From Dyella_A sp050749815 (lineage in GTDB: Bacteria > Pseudomonadota > Gammaproteobacteria > Xanthomonadales > Rhodanobacteraceae), in the NCBI RefSeq assembly GCF_050749815.1, contig NZ_CP192735.1, forward strand, positions 620,001 through 684,000: a DNA stretch of 64,000 nt, given 5' to 3'. Of the stretch, positions 9,665 through 17,202 are shown in pieces; within the stretch, counting starts at the first letter, position 1; each line of letters begins with the position of its first letter. The notes beneath the pieces were generated by a model, which saw nothing but the letters and a program-made list of their open reading frames with translations, did no database searches and was not told the origin of the DNA. Both the position numbers and the translations under genes were made by a program.

Positions 9665-11449
9665 TCAGGCGCCTTCGAGCTCGCTTTCCACCCGGTTGCG
9701 CCCACTGCGCTTTGCCCGATACAGCGCCGCGTCGGCGCTTGCCATCAGTGCGGCAAGGTCGTAGCCGCAGTGCGTGGTGCAGGCCAGGCCGAAGCTGGCC
9801 GACACGCCGACCTTGGGGTGGTCTTCGGCCAAGGGCGCATCGGCCAGCGCGAGGCGGATGCGGTCGATGATCTCGCGGCCCTGCTCCAGCGAGCAGTCCG
9901 GCAGCAGCAGGCCGAACTCCTCGCCGCCCAGGCGGCCGAAGACGTCGATGGAGCGCAGATGCTGCTGACACAGCGCCACCATGCCGACGATCACCGCGTC
10001 GCCGGTGGCATGGCCGTAGGTGTCGTTGATCTGCTTGAAATGGTCCAGGTCGACCAGCGCCAGGCAGGCGTTGCGCGAGGATTTTTCCGCATAGCGCAGC
10101 GCGCTCTCGGCCTCGGCGAGAAAGTGTGGATGATTGAGGATGCCGGTGAGGCCATCGCGCCGCGCCAGCTTCTGGAAGCGCAGCTGCGATCGCTTCGTGC
10201 GCACCAGCCAGATCACCACCGAGGCGAGCACGGTAAGCAGCAGCAGCAATTGGAGCCGGCCGGCCTGGATCTGCTGGCGGTCCAGCGCCTGCTGCAACTC
10301 CAGCACGCTGTTGTGCTTGCCCAGTTCGGCCAGCTGCAGCTTGTGGATGGACAGCTGCTGCTGCACGGAGTGGTAGGCCAGCGCGATGGCCTGCGTGTCG
10401 CTCACCGAGCGCGCCAGCACGTCGCGATAGTGCCGGTAATACTCCAGCGCATTGCGGTAGTCGCCAGCCTTGTTCGCCACTTCGTACAGCACGCGGTAGA
10501 CGTATTCGGCGAGCCCGTCGAAATTACCCTTCGGGTCCATCGCCAGCGCCGACAGTGCCCAGCGCCTGGCGTTGGCGGCATCGCCACTCATCCAGTAGGC
10601 GTAGCCGAAGTCGCTGCGAAGCACATACACGTGCACCTGAAATCCCTGCGCATTCACCGTCGGCTCGATACGCCGGAGCAGCTCCAGCGCGGCTTGCGGA
10701 TTGCCGGTCTCCGCCAGTCGACGCGCCAGGTCCAGCTCCACCGTATCGGCGAACATGGGCTCGCCCGCGGCGGTACAGGCGTCGATCGCCTGACGGAAGA
10801 TCGGCGCGGTGGGCGGCAGGTGATCGTCGGCCACCAGCGCCCCGAACAGGTACACGTAGGGCCTGCACATCGATTGCCCAGGCTCGGAAAACTGCATCAT
10901 CTGCCGCGCGTAGGTCGCCGCCGGTTCCACCTGCTGCGCCGAGGCCATCAGCTGCGACAGCTGCGACAACGCCACATAGGCCACCTTGCGCTCGCGGATA
11001 TGCGGCACCTGGGCAGCCAGGCGGTCGGCCCGCTCAAACGCTTCCTCGTAGTGATGGCTGATCGCCAGGATGTTGAGCAGCGTGCCGGCCGCGAGCGCCT
11101 GCAGATCGGTATCGGTGGCGTGGTCGGCCACGTCGCGCAGCAGCGGTTCGGCCTTGGCGTAGTCGCCAGTGAACGAGCCCTCCCAGCCATCCAGGTAGCG
11201 CAGGCGCCACTGCTCGTCCGGCGACAGCACCGTGCCCGGCTTATGCAACTGCAGCAGCAGTTGCAGGAAGCGGGCGTGATCGGAGGTCTTGATGGCGTAC
11301 GCCTGCGTGAGCACGGCGGCGGCGTTGCTATCCGCGGGTGCCGTCGCCGCGGCGGGTCCGCCGTGGAAAAGCGCCGCCACGGCCAAGCCGCACACGCCCA
11401 GGCGTTGCCTCCACGAAAACCGCTGTGTGCCGTGCGATGCGCGCATCAT
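9665..11449 (-). CDS. Diguanylate cyclase with periplasmic TPR-like sensor domain
   Basis: About 595 residues from the tandem ATGs at 11446/11449. A signal sequence covers residues 1-36, a helical TPR-like repeat region about 40-370, a coiled-coil stretch rich in Q/L 355-397, one membrane segment about 398-416 (LLLLLTVLASVVIWLV), and a GGDEF domain about 425-590. The active site is intact (FGRLGGEEFGLLLPD, GGEEF 508-512), and an inhibitory I-site RxxD (RSID) stands five residues before it. The protein should therefore make cyclic di-GMP and be feedback-inhibited. The topology implies that an extracytoplasmic signal is read by the TPR-like domain. It ends 109 bp before mccB on the same strand; no functional link is apparent. 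Confidence 0.88.
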   Translation of the reverse strand: MMRASHGTQRFSWRQRLGVCGLAVAALFHGGPAAATAPADSNAAAVLTQAYAIKTSDHARFLQLLLQLHKPGTVLSPDEQWRLRYLDGWEGSFTGDYAKAEPLLRDVADHATDTDLQALAAGTLLNILAISHHYEEAFERADRLAAQVPHIRERKVAYVALSQLSQLMASAQQVEPAATYARQMMQFSEPGQSMCRPYVYLFGALVADDHLPPTAPIFRQAIDACTAAGEPMFADTVELDLARRLAETGNPQAALELLRRIEPTVNAQGFQVHVYVLRSDFGYAYWMSGDAANARRWALSALAMDPKGNFDGLAEYVYRVLYEVANKAGDYRNALEYYRHYRDVLARSVSDTQAIALAYHSVQQQLSIHKLQLAELGKHNSVLELQQALDRQQIQAGRLQLLLLLTVLASVVIWLVRTKRSQLRFQKLARRDGLTGILNHPHFLAEAESALRYAEKSSRNACLALVDLDHFKQINDTYGHATGDAVIVGMVALCQQHLRSIDVFGRLGGEEFGLLLPDCSLEQGREIIDRIRLALADAPLAEDHPKVGVSASFGLACTTHCGYDLAALMASADAALYRAKRSGRNRVESELEGA

Positions 11450-12175
11450 CCGGGGCTTATCGCCATGCCGTGGGCCGCCGGTCGGCGGCAGCGCGGGGCA
11501 GGGCCGGAACGGTCCCACCCGCTAGCGCGAGTGCCCGCCCAGCTCTACTCGCAGATCCGGACTGCAGCACGCTGCCCCTCGTCACGCTCCCCATGCACAT
11601 CCCCCCGATGCCACAGCTTGTAGGGATCATCTTACTCGGCGGAGGCCGCGGCGCACCGCGGGAATATGCCAATCGGCGAGCCCGGGGCGGGTCCGGCCAC
11701 GGTGATCGGTTTGCGCGCAAAGCCATTTGCCTTGCACGCAAGCCTCGGAACCCCGGCCGCAAGGCTTTTTGCCTTGCGCGCAACGCTAAATGCCTTGCGA
11801 GCAACGTGGTCGGGCCTTGCACGCAACGCTTTTTGGCCCGCGCGCAAAGCTATTTCGGCAGCCGGCAAGCCAAAACGTCCCGTGCGCGAGGCTCAAGAGC
11901 CTTGCGCGCAAGGTTCAACGCGTTACGCATGGCCGAAAAACCCCCGCACGCAAAGCTCCGCGGCTGGAGCGCGACGGTTTGCGGGTCGCGGTCGGGGCAA
12001 AAAGCCTTGCGGGGCGAGGTCAAGATTGGCGGGGTATCTTCAAACCCGCTCGCAAGTGATTGTGACGCTGCCATGATCCTGTGGGCGGCGAGTCTCAACC
12101 CCCAAGGCAAGATCGCACAAGCCGCCCCCACCGCAGCGATACGACAACTTGGCGGTGCGAGCGAATCGTCCGTAG
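11450..12175. other. 726-bp region without a convincing gene
   Basis: Several stop-free frames cross this stretch on both strands, but their products are low-complexity Ala/Arg/Leu/Lys heptapeptide repeats that merely reflect a 21-bp DNA repeat (11711-12027, listed separately). The left part (11450-11700) should contain the promoter of the diguanylate cyclase gene. Nothing else recognisable was seen. Confidence 0.6.
11711..12027. repeat. Degenerate 21-bp tandem repeat array, about 15 units
   Basis: Units of 20-23 bp follow one another without spacers. The best ones start at 11711, 11732, 11774, 11795, 11817 and 11902, and diverged ones at 11753, 11839, 11861, 11881, 11923, 11944 and 12007. 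The consensus is close to TTGCGCGCAACGCTTTTTGCC. Each good unit begins with the self-complementary core TTGCGCGCAA (variants TTGCACGCAA, TTGCGAGCAA). The period equals two helical turns and seven codons. Function is unknown. Confidence 0.75.
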
Positions 12176-12427
12176 TTAGCCAAGGGGTTCCGCCAAAGCC
12201 TTGCGGTACCGACGTTCGTTGATCACCCAAGTGGCGCCCCGGTACACGATGCCGGTCACGCTCCAAAGCACGGCCGATTCCCAGATCGGCAAGCGGTCGT
12301 GCTTCAGGACAAACGTCACGAACAGAAACATCGGGAAGCTAAAGAGCAATACGCCATTCACCAGCACGTACTGCAACACGCCCTTTTCCCGCGTCCTCTG
12401 CCATTTCCTGCGCTCGGACAATCGCAT
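12176..12427 (-). CDS. Small two-helix membrane protein
   Basis: An 83-residue protein from the ATG at 12427, which has a good ribosome site (GGGAGGA, about 6 nt spacing). The open frame extends upstream to 12496, but that part has no ribosome site. A basic N-terminus (MRLSERRKWQRTREK) is followed by two predicted membrane helices at about 20-42 and 52-68, then a basic tail. The fold resembles small 2TM-domain proteins. I do not recognise a family. No operon partner is evident. Confidence 0.55.
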   Translation of the reverse strand: MRLSERRKWQRTREKGVLQYVLVNGVLLFSFPMFLFVTFVLKHDRLPIWESAVLWSVTGIVYRGATWVINERRYRKALAEPLG

Positions 12428-12589
12428 CGATGTTCCTCCCTGACATTCGTCCTGACGACGAGCGGGAGTATGCGGAGACCATCGCGCGAGCCGCAACGAG
12501 CAATAACTTGCGCATGGCCACGGTCTTTCGCGGCCTTCTCAGCCAATCAGGAGCACGCGCTTTTCGGAGAGCTCTGGGGACGAGTGCGT

Positions 12590-13009
12590 CTAGGTTGTTG
12601 ATGGTGTGTCGCGCGCCGGCAACCACCACGCCCCCAGCGCCAGCGCGGGATCAAGAATCGCGAACCCGATCATCGTGTGCGGAAACACGCCGGCCAGGGC
12701 GGTGGGCACCAGCACCAGCGGCACCAGGATCAATCGGTCCAGCACCGAGGCAGCCACCACCTGCCGGCCACCGGAGCGACCGCCGAAGAAATACAGCCAG
12801 CCGATCACCGCCAGCGCCATACCCAGTACACGCACCAGCGCGGCCTCATGTCCCTGGAAGGGCGCATCGCCCAGCAGCGTCTGGATCACGCCCGGCCAGG
12901 CGATGAGCAGGCCGCCACTTGCCAGGTAGAGCAGGCCGTTGAGGGAGGTGCATTTCGAGGCGGTGGAGCGGTGGGCGGGTGTTTCCCGCAAGGCGGCGAG
13001 CAGGGACAT
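12590..13009 (-). CDS. Four-helix integral membrane protein of unknown function
   Basis: A 139-residue protein starting at MSLLAALRETPAHRS (ATG 13009, preceded by CGGAG). Four hydrophobic segments are visible: about 24-42, 59-76, 85-107 and 111-128. The short charged loops and small-residue helices resemble DUF-type inner-membrane proteins. GC content and codon use match the chromosome, not the cassette region that begins about 60 bp upstream of its start, so it is probably the resident gene bordering the integron cassettes. Confidence 0.6.
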   Translation of the reverse strand: MSLLAALRETPAHRSTASKCTSLNGLLYLASGGLLIAWPGVIQTLLGDAPFQGHEAALVRVLGMALAVIGWLYFFGGRSGGRQVVAASVLDRLILVPLVLVPTALAGVFPHTMIGFAILDPALALGAWWLPARDTPSTT

Positions 13010-13067
13010 GGGCGACTCCGAATGCATGTGTGACCGGCCGTCGATCGAAGTGCGCTCTAGCGCGCTA

Positions 13068-13123
13068 GCCTAAAGTCCGACGTGTTGGGAACTTAAGTGA
13101 ACCTGAGCCCGTTATCGTTAGAC
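13068..13123 (-). other. attC recombination site 1 (degenerate, cassette array end)
   Basis: Read on the minus strand, an R'' core GTCTAAC (13117-13123) directly follows the stop of the preceding cassette gene, and a degenerate R' core TTTAGGC lies at 13068-13074. The 56-bp size fits. The inner L boxes are poorly conserved, as is common for the terminal site of an array. Confidence 0.5.
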
Positions 13124-13124
13124 G

Positions 13125-13535
13125 CTAGGACAGCCGCTGCTGTGCCTGCTCTTTGACGAAAATAATTGCGTCTCGAATGACGAAATAGAGATTGTGATGA
13201 TCCACCGCAAGCGAGTTCGGGATCACTGCGCCATCGTTGAATACCAGGGACGTCAGCGGGATGGTCTCCGGTGGTGCCTGTTCATATCGCTCATGATCGG
13301 ACTGAACGTGCTTGAAGTGATGCGCGATCATGTCGACCATGAGGAACATCATCGACTTCTTTCCCCACTCTTTCCTTAAGGTTCCCGGTTTCCGCTTAAA
13401 GCGATCGATGGAGTGGTACACGGCCACGCACGAGAGGAAGGCGAGCCTAGCTGAGCCGGGATGCGCGTGGTAGTCCATGAACGTCGGTTCGACGATAGTG
13501 CTCATGTAGTCGTTGAAAGCCTCGAGCTCGCTCAT
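13125..13535 (-). CDS. Integron cassette protein, unknown function
   Basis: A 136-residue cytoplasmic protein (MSELEAFNDYMSTIVEPTF) without signal peptide or membrane segment, rich in His and aromatics (MVDMIAHHFKHVQSDHERY). Its GC content is clearly below that of the surrounding chromosome. The stop abuts an attC site, and a leader of about 90 nt separates its ATG from the next attC, the standard cassette arrangement. I do not recognise a family. Confidence 0.65.
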   Translation of the reverse strand: MSELEAFNDYMSTIVEPTFMDYHAHPGSARLAFLSCVAVYHSIDRFKRKPGTLRKEWGKKSMMFLMVDMIAHHFKHVQSDHERYEQAPPETIPLTSLVFNDGAVIPNSLAVDHHNLYFVIRDAIIFVKEQAQQRLS

Positions 13536-13627
13536 TCCGATGTCCTTGCATGTGATGCAATTGTAAAAGTGGACTTGGCTAATCGAACGCGCCGTCTGTT
13601 GAGTTGCTGCTGAAACGCTCCCGAGTC

Positions 13628-13684
13628 GCCCAGCGCTTGAGTTAAGTGGAGGTGTGGCCGTCCGCCTCGAGCGACTGGTTAGGC
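13628..13684 (-). other. attC recombination site 2
   Basis: A 57-bp site on the minus strand: R'' GCCTAAC (13678-13684), L'' region GCTCGAGGC, L' region ACTTAACTCAAGC, R' GCTGGGC (13628-13634, one departure from GTTRRRY). The L' box equals that of classical aadA-type attC sites. The stop codon of the upstream cassette gene lies inside R''. Confidence 0.8.
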
Positions 13685-14095
13685 ATTGCTCCCGCCTTGT
13701 TCCTTTATTATTGACTCAAGAAGTTGCCAAAAGGAGCTGTGCGAACTCCAAGCCGCATTGGGCCTGCCGAGAGGCGCGACAATAAATCTGCCCGTAACAA
13801 CCTCAAATGTATAATCATCGACGTTTCCAGCGCCGCCAATCCGAACATATCCGGCCATCGGTGAATCTTCATTCATGAGGGCAACATCGGCAGCAGCCAT
13901 GAACAACGCATTCTCGACCTGTAGCCCGTTTGATTGCTGAAGAAACGAAATGTAGTCTGATGGCAGGGCCCGGCCGTACTCCCTCAACGCATACTGTTGA
14001 AGCTGAAAAAGGTCAGCTTTAGATGCCGGTTGCGCCGCAGAAACGGACTCATAGCGCGACAATATGCATTTAAGTTCAGATACTTCTGATCGCAC
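13679..14095 (-). CDS. Integron cassette protein, SUKH/YrhA-like putative immunity protein
   Basis: A 138-residue protein with a GTG start at 14095; no other in-frame start precedes the conserved region. The segment EYGRALPSDYISFLQQSNG is the typical N-terminal signature of SUKH (SMI1/KNR4) and YrhA-like proteins, which often neutralise polymorphic toxins. The C-terminal part (SSFWQLLESIIKEQ) matches the closing helix of that fold. The TAA stop overlaps the R'' core of attC 2. Its low GC and position between two attC sites mark it as a mobile cassette. No partner toxin is encoded beside it. Confidence 0.65.
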   Translation of the reverse strand: MRSEVSELKCILSRYESVSAAQPASKADLFQLQQYALREYGRALPSDYISFLQQSNGLQVENALFMAAADVALMNEDSPMAGYVRIGGAGNVDDYTFEVVTGRFIVAPLGRPNAAWSSHSSFWQLLESIIKEQGGSNA

Positions 14096-14116
14096 TCGAA
14101 AAATATTCCTATCAAT

Positions 14117-14210
14117 GCCTAACGCCTAAGCTAGGCGGCCTTGCCGGCCGCAGTGCATGATTGCACGGGAAAATTTATCCCGCATGGTCCGCTTGAGCGG
14201 ATGGCTAGAC
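14117..14210 (-). other. attC recombination site 3
   Basis: A 94-bp site on the minus strand with R'' GTCTAGC (14204-14210, one mismatch), an inner box around CCGCTCAAGCGG, an extended palindromic centre containing GCGGCCGGCAAGGCCGC, an inner box GCCTAGCTTAGGC, and a perfect R' GTTAGGC (14117-14123). It lies directly after the next cassette gene. Confidence 0.7.
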
Positions 14211-14230
14211 GGCGGCTACATGGTGCGAGG

Positions 14231-14605
14231 CTATCGCCACTTTGGAGCTGAAGGAAAATTCCAATCTGGACTCTCATTTGGTGACCAATCAACGGGCTCA
14301 TAGCCATAGATTGCCTGATATTTACCGCTTTGGAGAACATGGATCTTACATGTTGTAAAGGGAGCTCGATCGCCTTGGGCCAAGTGTTCTCGAAGAGCTC
14401 GCATTGATTGGTCGAGGCTATCCCAATAAGGAAGAGCTTTCTCAGTGGGAATGCCGTTCACAGGGACCAGGAACGTGTTACCGGATTCACTTTGAATCTC
14501 GTCCACTTTGTAGTCGAGCACGATCTCTAACCATCCGCTTTCGGCCAACGATGCGGCTCGACCCACTATCTCCTGAATCAGAGCGAATTGAGACTGATCT
14601 TTCAT
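14231..14605 (-). CDS. Integron cassette protein, YezG/DUF600-like putative immunity protein
   Basis: 124 residues from the ATG at 14605; a TTG at 14632 would add nine residues and cannot be excluded. The pattern of a charged helix (ALREHLAQGDRAPFTT) followed by a strand pair (CKIHVLQSGKYQAIYGYEP) resembles the C-terminal half of YezG/DUF600 antitoxin-like proteins that pair with LXG-type toxins. The gene is AT-rich compared with its surroundings and is framed by attC sites 3 and 4. Similarity is judged by eye only, so the family call is tentative. Confidence 0.6.
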   Translation of the reverse strand: MKDQSQFALIQEIVGRAASLAESGWLEIVLDYKVDEIQSESGNTFLVPVNGIPTEKALPYWDSLDQSMRALREHLAQGDRAPFTTCKIHVLQSGKYQAIYGYEPVDWSPNESPDWNFPSAPKWR

Positions 14606-14637
14606 TTCATTCAAGCCCAAGAAGTGATCCAAAAGCC

Positions 14638-14697
14638 GCCTAACGCTTGAGTTAAGCGGCGCGCGTCAGCGCGTCCGCCTTGAACGAGTAGTTAGAT
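14638..14697 (-). other. attC recombination site 4 (best preserved)
   Basis: A 60-bp site on the minus strand: R'' ATCTAAC (14691-14697), L'' GTTCAAGGC, palindromic centre GGACGCGCTGACGCGCGCC, L' GCTTAACTCAAGC and R' GTTAGGC (14638-14644). All four boxes agree with the class 1/Xanthomonas type attC consensus. Confidence 0.9.
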
Positions 14698-14716
14698 TGC
14701 ACCACGCGACCAGCTT

Positions 14717-14911
14717 TCACGACCGCGTGCGCTCGATGGACCAAGCCCATATTTTTTCTGCATTGACGTCTGGATTCTCGGGCTGGACTAAGTGCCGAGC
14801 CTTTTCTAGCGCTGCAATCTCATCGCTAGCTTGCACTGACTTCTTGATTTGCAAGTCGGACTCGGCGGGGCCGTCGAGTTCGACGAACATGGTCACGCGA
14901 AATAGTTTCAT
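14717..14911 (-). CDS. Small integron cassette protein
   Basis: A 64-residue protein (MKLFRVTMFVELDGPAESD). It reads as a beta-strand start followed by one long helix (SVQASDEIAALEKARHLV), a layout seen in small ferredoxin-like or antitoxin-like cassette proteins. The ATG is only 6 nt from the presumed recombination core at 14918, a typical short cassette leader. The TGA stop lies 19 nt before attC 4. Family unknown. Confidence 0.6.
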   Translation of the reverse strand: MKLFRVTMFVELDGPAESDLQIKKSVQASDEIAALEKARHLVQPENPDVNAEKIWAWSIERTRS

Positions 14912-14917
14912 GGTGCA

Positions 14918-14975
14918 CTCTAACGCTTAGTAGACCCCGCATCCGAGGTGTTGCACCGAGTATGCGGGGAGCTCG
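14918..14975 (-). other. Putative fifth attC-like boundary with hairpin
   Basis: A GTTAGAG core (14918-14924 on the minus strand) stands immediately upstream of the last cassette gene. It is followed by a strong imperfect hairpin (CCCCGCAT ... ATGCGGGG with inner GGTG/CACC). The distal R'' box is unclear; GCATAAC at 15061-15067 is one candidate, giving a 150-bp site. This could be a degenerate attC or the remains of an attI-proximal junction. Confidence 0.4.
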
Positions 14976-15133
14976 ATGCGGCCCACAAGCGAAAGATTCC
15001 TACGGACGATCAATCGCTTACACGACTGCCCCGGTGACGTTTGCGTCTCTGCCTTCCGGTGTTATGCGGCACATGTGAGGGGGTATGACTTACACCTGCA
15101 AATTGCCGGTGTAACAGGTGCAGCGGACAGACC

Positions 15134-17197
15134 TTACTCCGCCGCCTCCCCATGAAAATGCCGCTTGAACGCCACCTCACCGGTCACCGGCTCCCCCAGC
15201 TCCCGCGCATACCGATGCCCCGCATACACCGCGTGGGCGATCAGTCCCGGTGCATCGGAGTCGCCGATGTTGCGCACGCTCTGGATGCCGGTGTCGGCCC
15301 AGTCGGCTTCGCGTTCGAGGAGTTGCTGGTAGAGCGCGTCGTCGGGCAGGCGGGCGGTGACGGTGAGCACGGCGTCGACGGCGAGCGTTTGCTGGCGGTC
15401 TTCCCAGGCGTGCTCGAGGGTGAGGATCTCGCCTTCGTAGCCGGCGACGGTATGGGAGACGATCACTTCGATGCCGAGCCTGGCCAGGCGCTTGCGGATG
15501 TGGCGGTAGTCGAGGGTGTTCTGGCTCCACGGGGCGAGGGTGTCTTCCGGGGTCACGTAGACCACTTCGCAGCCGTGGGCGTGCAGTTGTTCGGCGGCGA
15601 TGCTGGCGTAGTAGAAGCCGTCGTCGTCGAGCACGGCGACGCGGCCGGCGGGCAGGTGGCCGTCCATCAGGTCGTCCAGCGTGTAGACCTTCGGGTTGTC
15701 GGCGAAGCCGGGGATCGCGGTGCCGTGGCTGCGGCCGTAGCCGTCGCGGCGCCAGTGGCAGCCGGTGGCGAGCACCACGTGCTCGGCGCCGAAGTCGAGC
15801 ACGTCCTGCGCGGTGAGCGCGGAGTCGAGGTAGACCGAGACGTTGGTGAGCTTGTTGATCTGGCCGATGCGCCAGTCGCGCACGCGCGCCCATTCGGCCA
15901 GGCCGGGTAGGCGCGCTTCGCGGGTGACGCGGCCGCCGAGTTCCTTGCGCGCTTCGGCCAGGCTCACCTCGTAGCCGCGCTGGCCCAGCGCGCGCGCCGC
16001 CTCCAGCCCGGCGGGGCCGCCGCCGACCACCAGCACGCGGCCGGGCTTGCTTGCCGGGGCGATGCGCTCGGGGTGCCAGTCCTTGCGCCACTCCTCGCCC
16101 ATGGTGGGGTTCTGCGTGCAGCGGATCGGCGAGATGGTCATGTCGCCGGAAACGCAGATGTTGCAGCCGATGCATTCGCGGATGTCGTCCACGCGGCCCT
16201 GTTCCACCTTGGCCGGCAGGAAGGGGTCGGCGATGGACGGGCGCGCCGCACCGATCAGGTCGAGCACGCCGCGCTTGATCTGCGACACCATGGTGTCCGG
16301 CGAGGTGAAGCGGCCCACGCCCACCACCGGCTTGCTGGTGACCTGTTTGACGAAGGCGACGAACGGCTCCTGCGCGCCCTCGCTGGCGAAGCGCGAAGGC
16401 ACCGAGTCGTTGTACCAGGCGGCGACGTTCACATCCCACAGGTCGGGCAGCTCGGCGAGCATCGCCACGATGTCTTTCGCCTCGCTCAGTTCCACGCCGC
16501 CGCCACCGAGCAGTTCCTCGGTGGCGAAGCGCAGCGCCACGCCGCAGCGGTGGCCGATGGCGTCTTTGGTGTCTTCCAGCACCTCGCGCAGCAGGCGTAC
16601 GCGGTTCTCCAGCGAGCCGCCATAGGCGTCGCTGCGCTGGTTGCGGCGGCGCTGCAGGAAGTGCATCGGCAGCGAGAGATCGTGCGCGGCGTAGACGTAG
16701 ACGATGTCCATGCCGGCGCGCATCGCGCGCACGGCCGCTTCGCGATGCCAGCGGCGGTACTCGGCGATGTCCTTCAGCGACATCGCGCGCGCCTGCGAGG
16801 GATAGCCGTATTTGCTCGGCTGGTGCGAGGGGCCGATCAACACCTCACGCGAATACAGGTTCGAGGCGGTGGGGCCGTTGTGCGACAGCTCCACCGCGGC
16901 CAGCGCGCCGTGCGCGTGCACCTTGTCGCACATCAGCGCGAGGGCGGGGATGTCGCGGTCGTCCCACAGCCGCGCCTCGACGTAGGGGGTGAGGTCGCTG
17001 CTGGGGTGGATCTCGCATTCCTCGGTGGACACCACCGCCCAGCCGCCCTCGGCCTTCACCTCGCGCATGGCCGCGTGGGCCAGCGGCATGGCGTGGCCCA
17101 TGCCGTTGCAGTGGGGCACCTGGAAGAAGCGGTTCTTCGCGGTGACCGGGCCGATCTGCACCGGGGTGAACAGGATGTCGTAGCGGGGATCGCGCAT
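15134..17197 (-). CDS. DgcA/trimethylamine-dehydrogenase-like FMN, 4Fe-4S, FAD-type N-demethylase
   Basis: 687 residues, the length of DgcA and TMADH. A longer open frame runs upstream, but MRDPRYDILFTPVQIGPVT (ATG 17197) is the family start. Residues 1-335 are an Old-Yellow-Enzyme-type FMN barrel. Cys342, Cys345, Cys348 and Cys360 (ECIGCNIC ... C) bind a 4Fe-4S cluster. Residues 385-680 form the dinucleotide-binding part (VLVVGGGPAGLEAARALG). Relatives oxidatively demethylate dimethylglycine, N-methylproline or trimethylamine. It is the last gene of the run that begins with the Rieske oxygenase, which suggests sequential removal of N-methyl groups. No DgcB-like partner is present nearby. Confidence 0.85.
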   Translation of the reverse strand: MRDPRYDILFTPVQIGPVTAKNRFFQVPHCNGMGHAMPLAHAAMREVKAEGGWAVVSTEECEIHPSSDLTPYVEARLWDDRDIPALALMCDKVHAHGALAAVELSHNGPTASNLYSREVLIGPSHQPSKYGYPSQARAMSLKDIAEYRRWHREAAVRAMRAGMDIVYVYAAHDLSLPMHFLQRRRNQRSDAYGGSLENRVRLLREVLEDTKDAIGHRCGVALRFATEELLGGGGVELSEAKDIVAMLAELPDLWDVNVAAWYNDSVPSRFASEGAQEPFVAFVKQVTSKPVVGVGRFTSPDTMVSQIKRGVLDLIGAARPSIADPFLPAKVEQGRVDDIRECIGCNICVSGDMTISPIRCTQNPTMGEEWRKDWHPERIAPASKPGRVLVVGGGPAGLEAARALGQRGYEVSLAEARKELGGRVTREARLPGLAEWARVRDWRIGQINKLTNVSVYLDSALTAQDVLDFGAEHVVLATGCHWRRDGYGRSHGTAIPGFADNPKVYTLDDLMDGHLPAGRVAVLDDDGFYYASIAAEQLHAHGCEVVYVTPEDTLAPWSQNTLDYRHIRKRLARLGIEVIVSHTVAGYEGEILTLEHAWEDRQQTLAVDAVLTVTARLPDDALYQQLLEREADWADTGIQSVRNIGDSDAPGLIAHAVYAGHRYARELGEPVTGEVAFKRHFHGEAAE

Positions 17198-17202
17198 CGG
17201 AT

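Noticed and set aside
11711..12027. CRISPR array
   Set aside because: Units abut without spacers, are too short and too variable, and no cas genes are present.
11338..12222. Open frame through the 21-bp repeat array as a protein gene
   Set aside because: Amino acid repeats are forced by the DNA period, similar frames stay open on both strands, and no ribosome site or conserved domain is seen.
13068..15133. Complete integron with integrase and attI
   Set aside because: No tyrosine recombinase is encoded at the expected right side, where the DgcA-like gene begins, nor elsewhere in the window.
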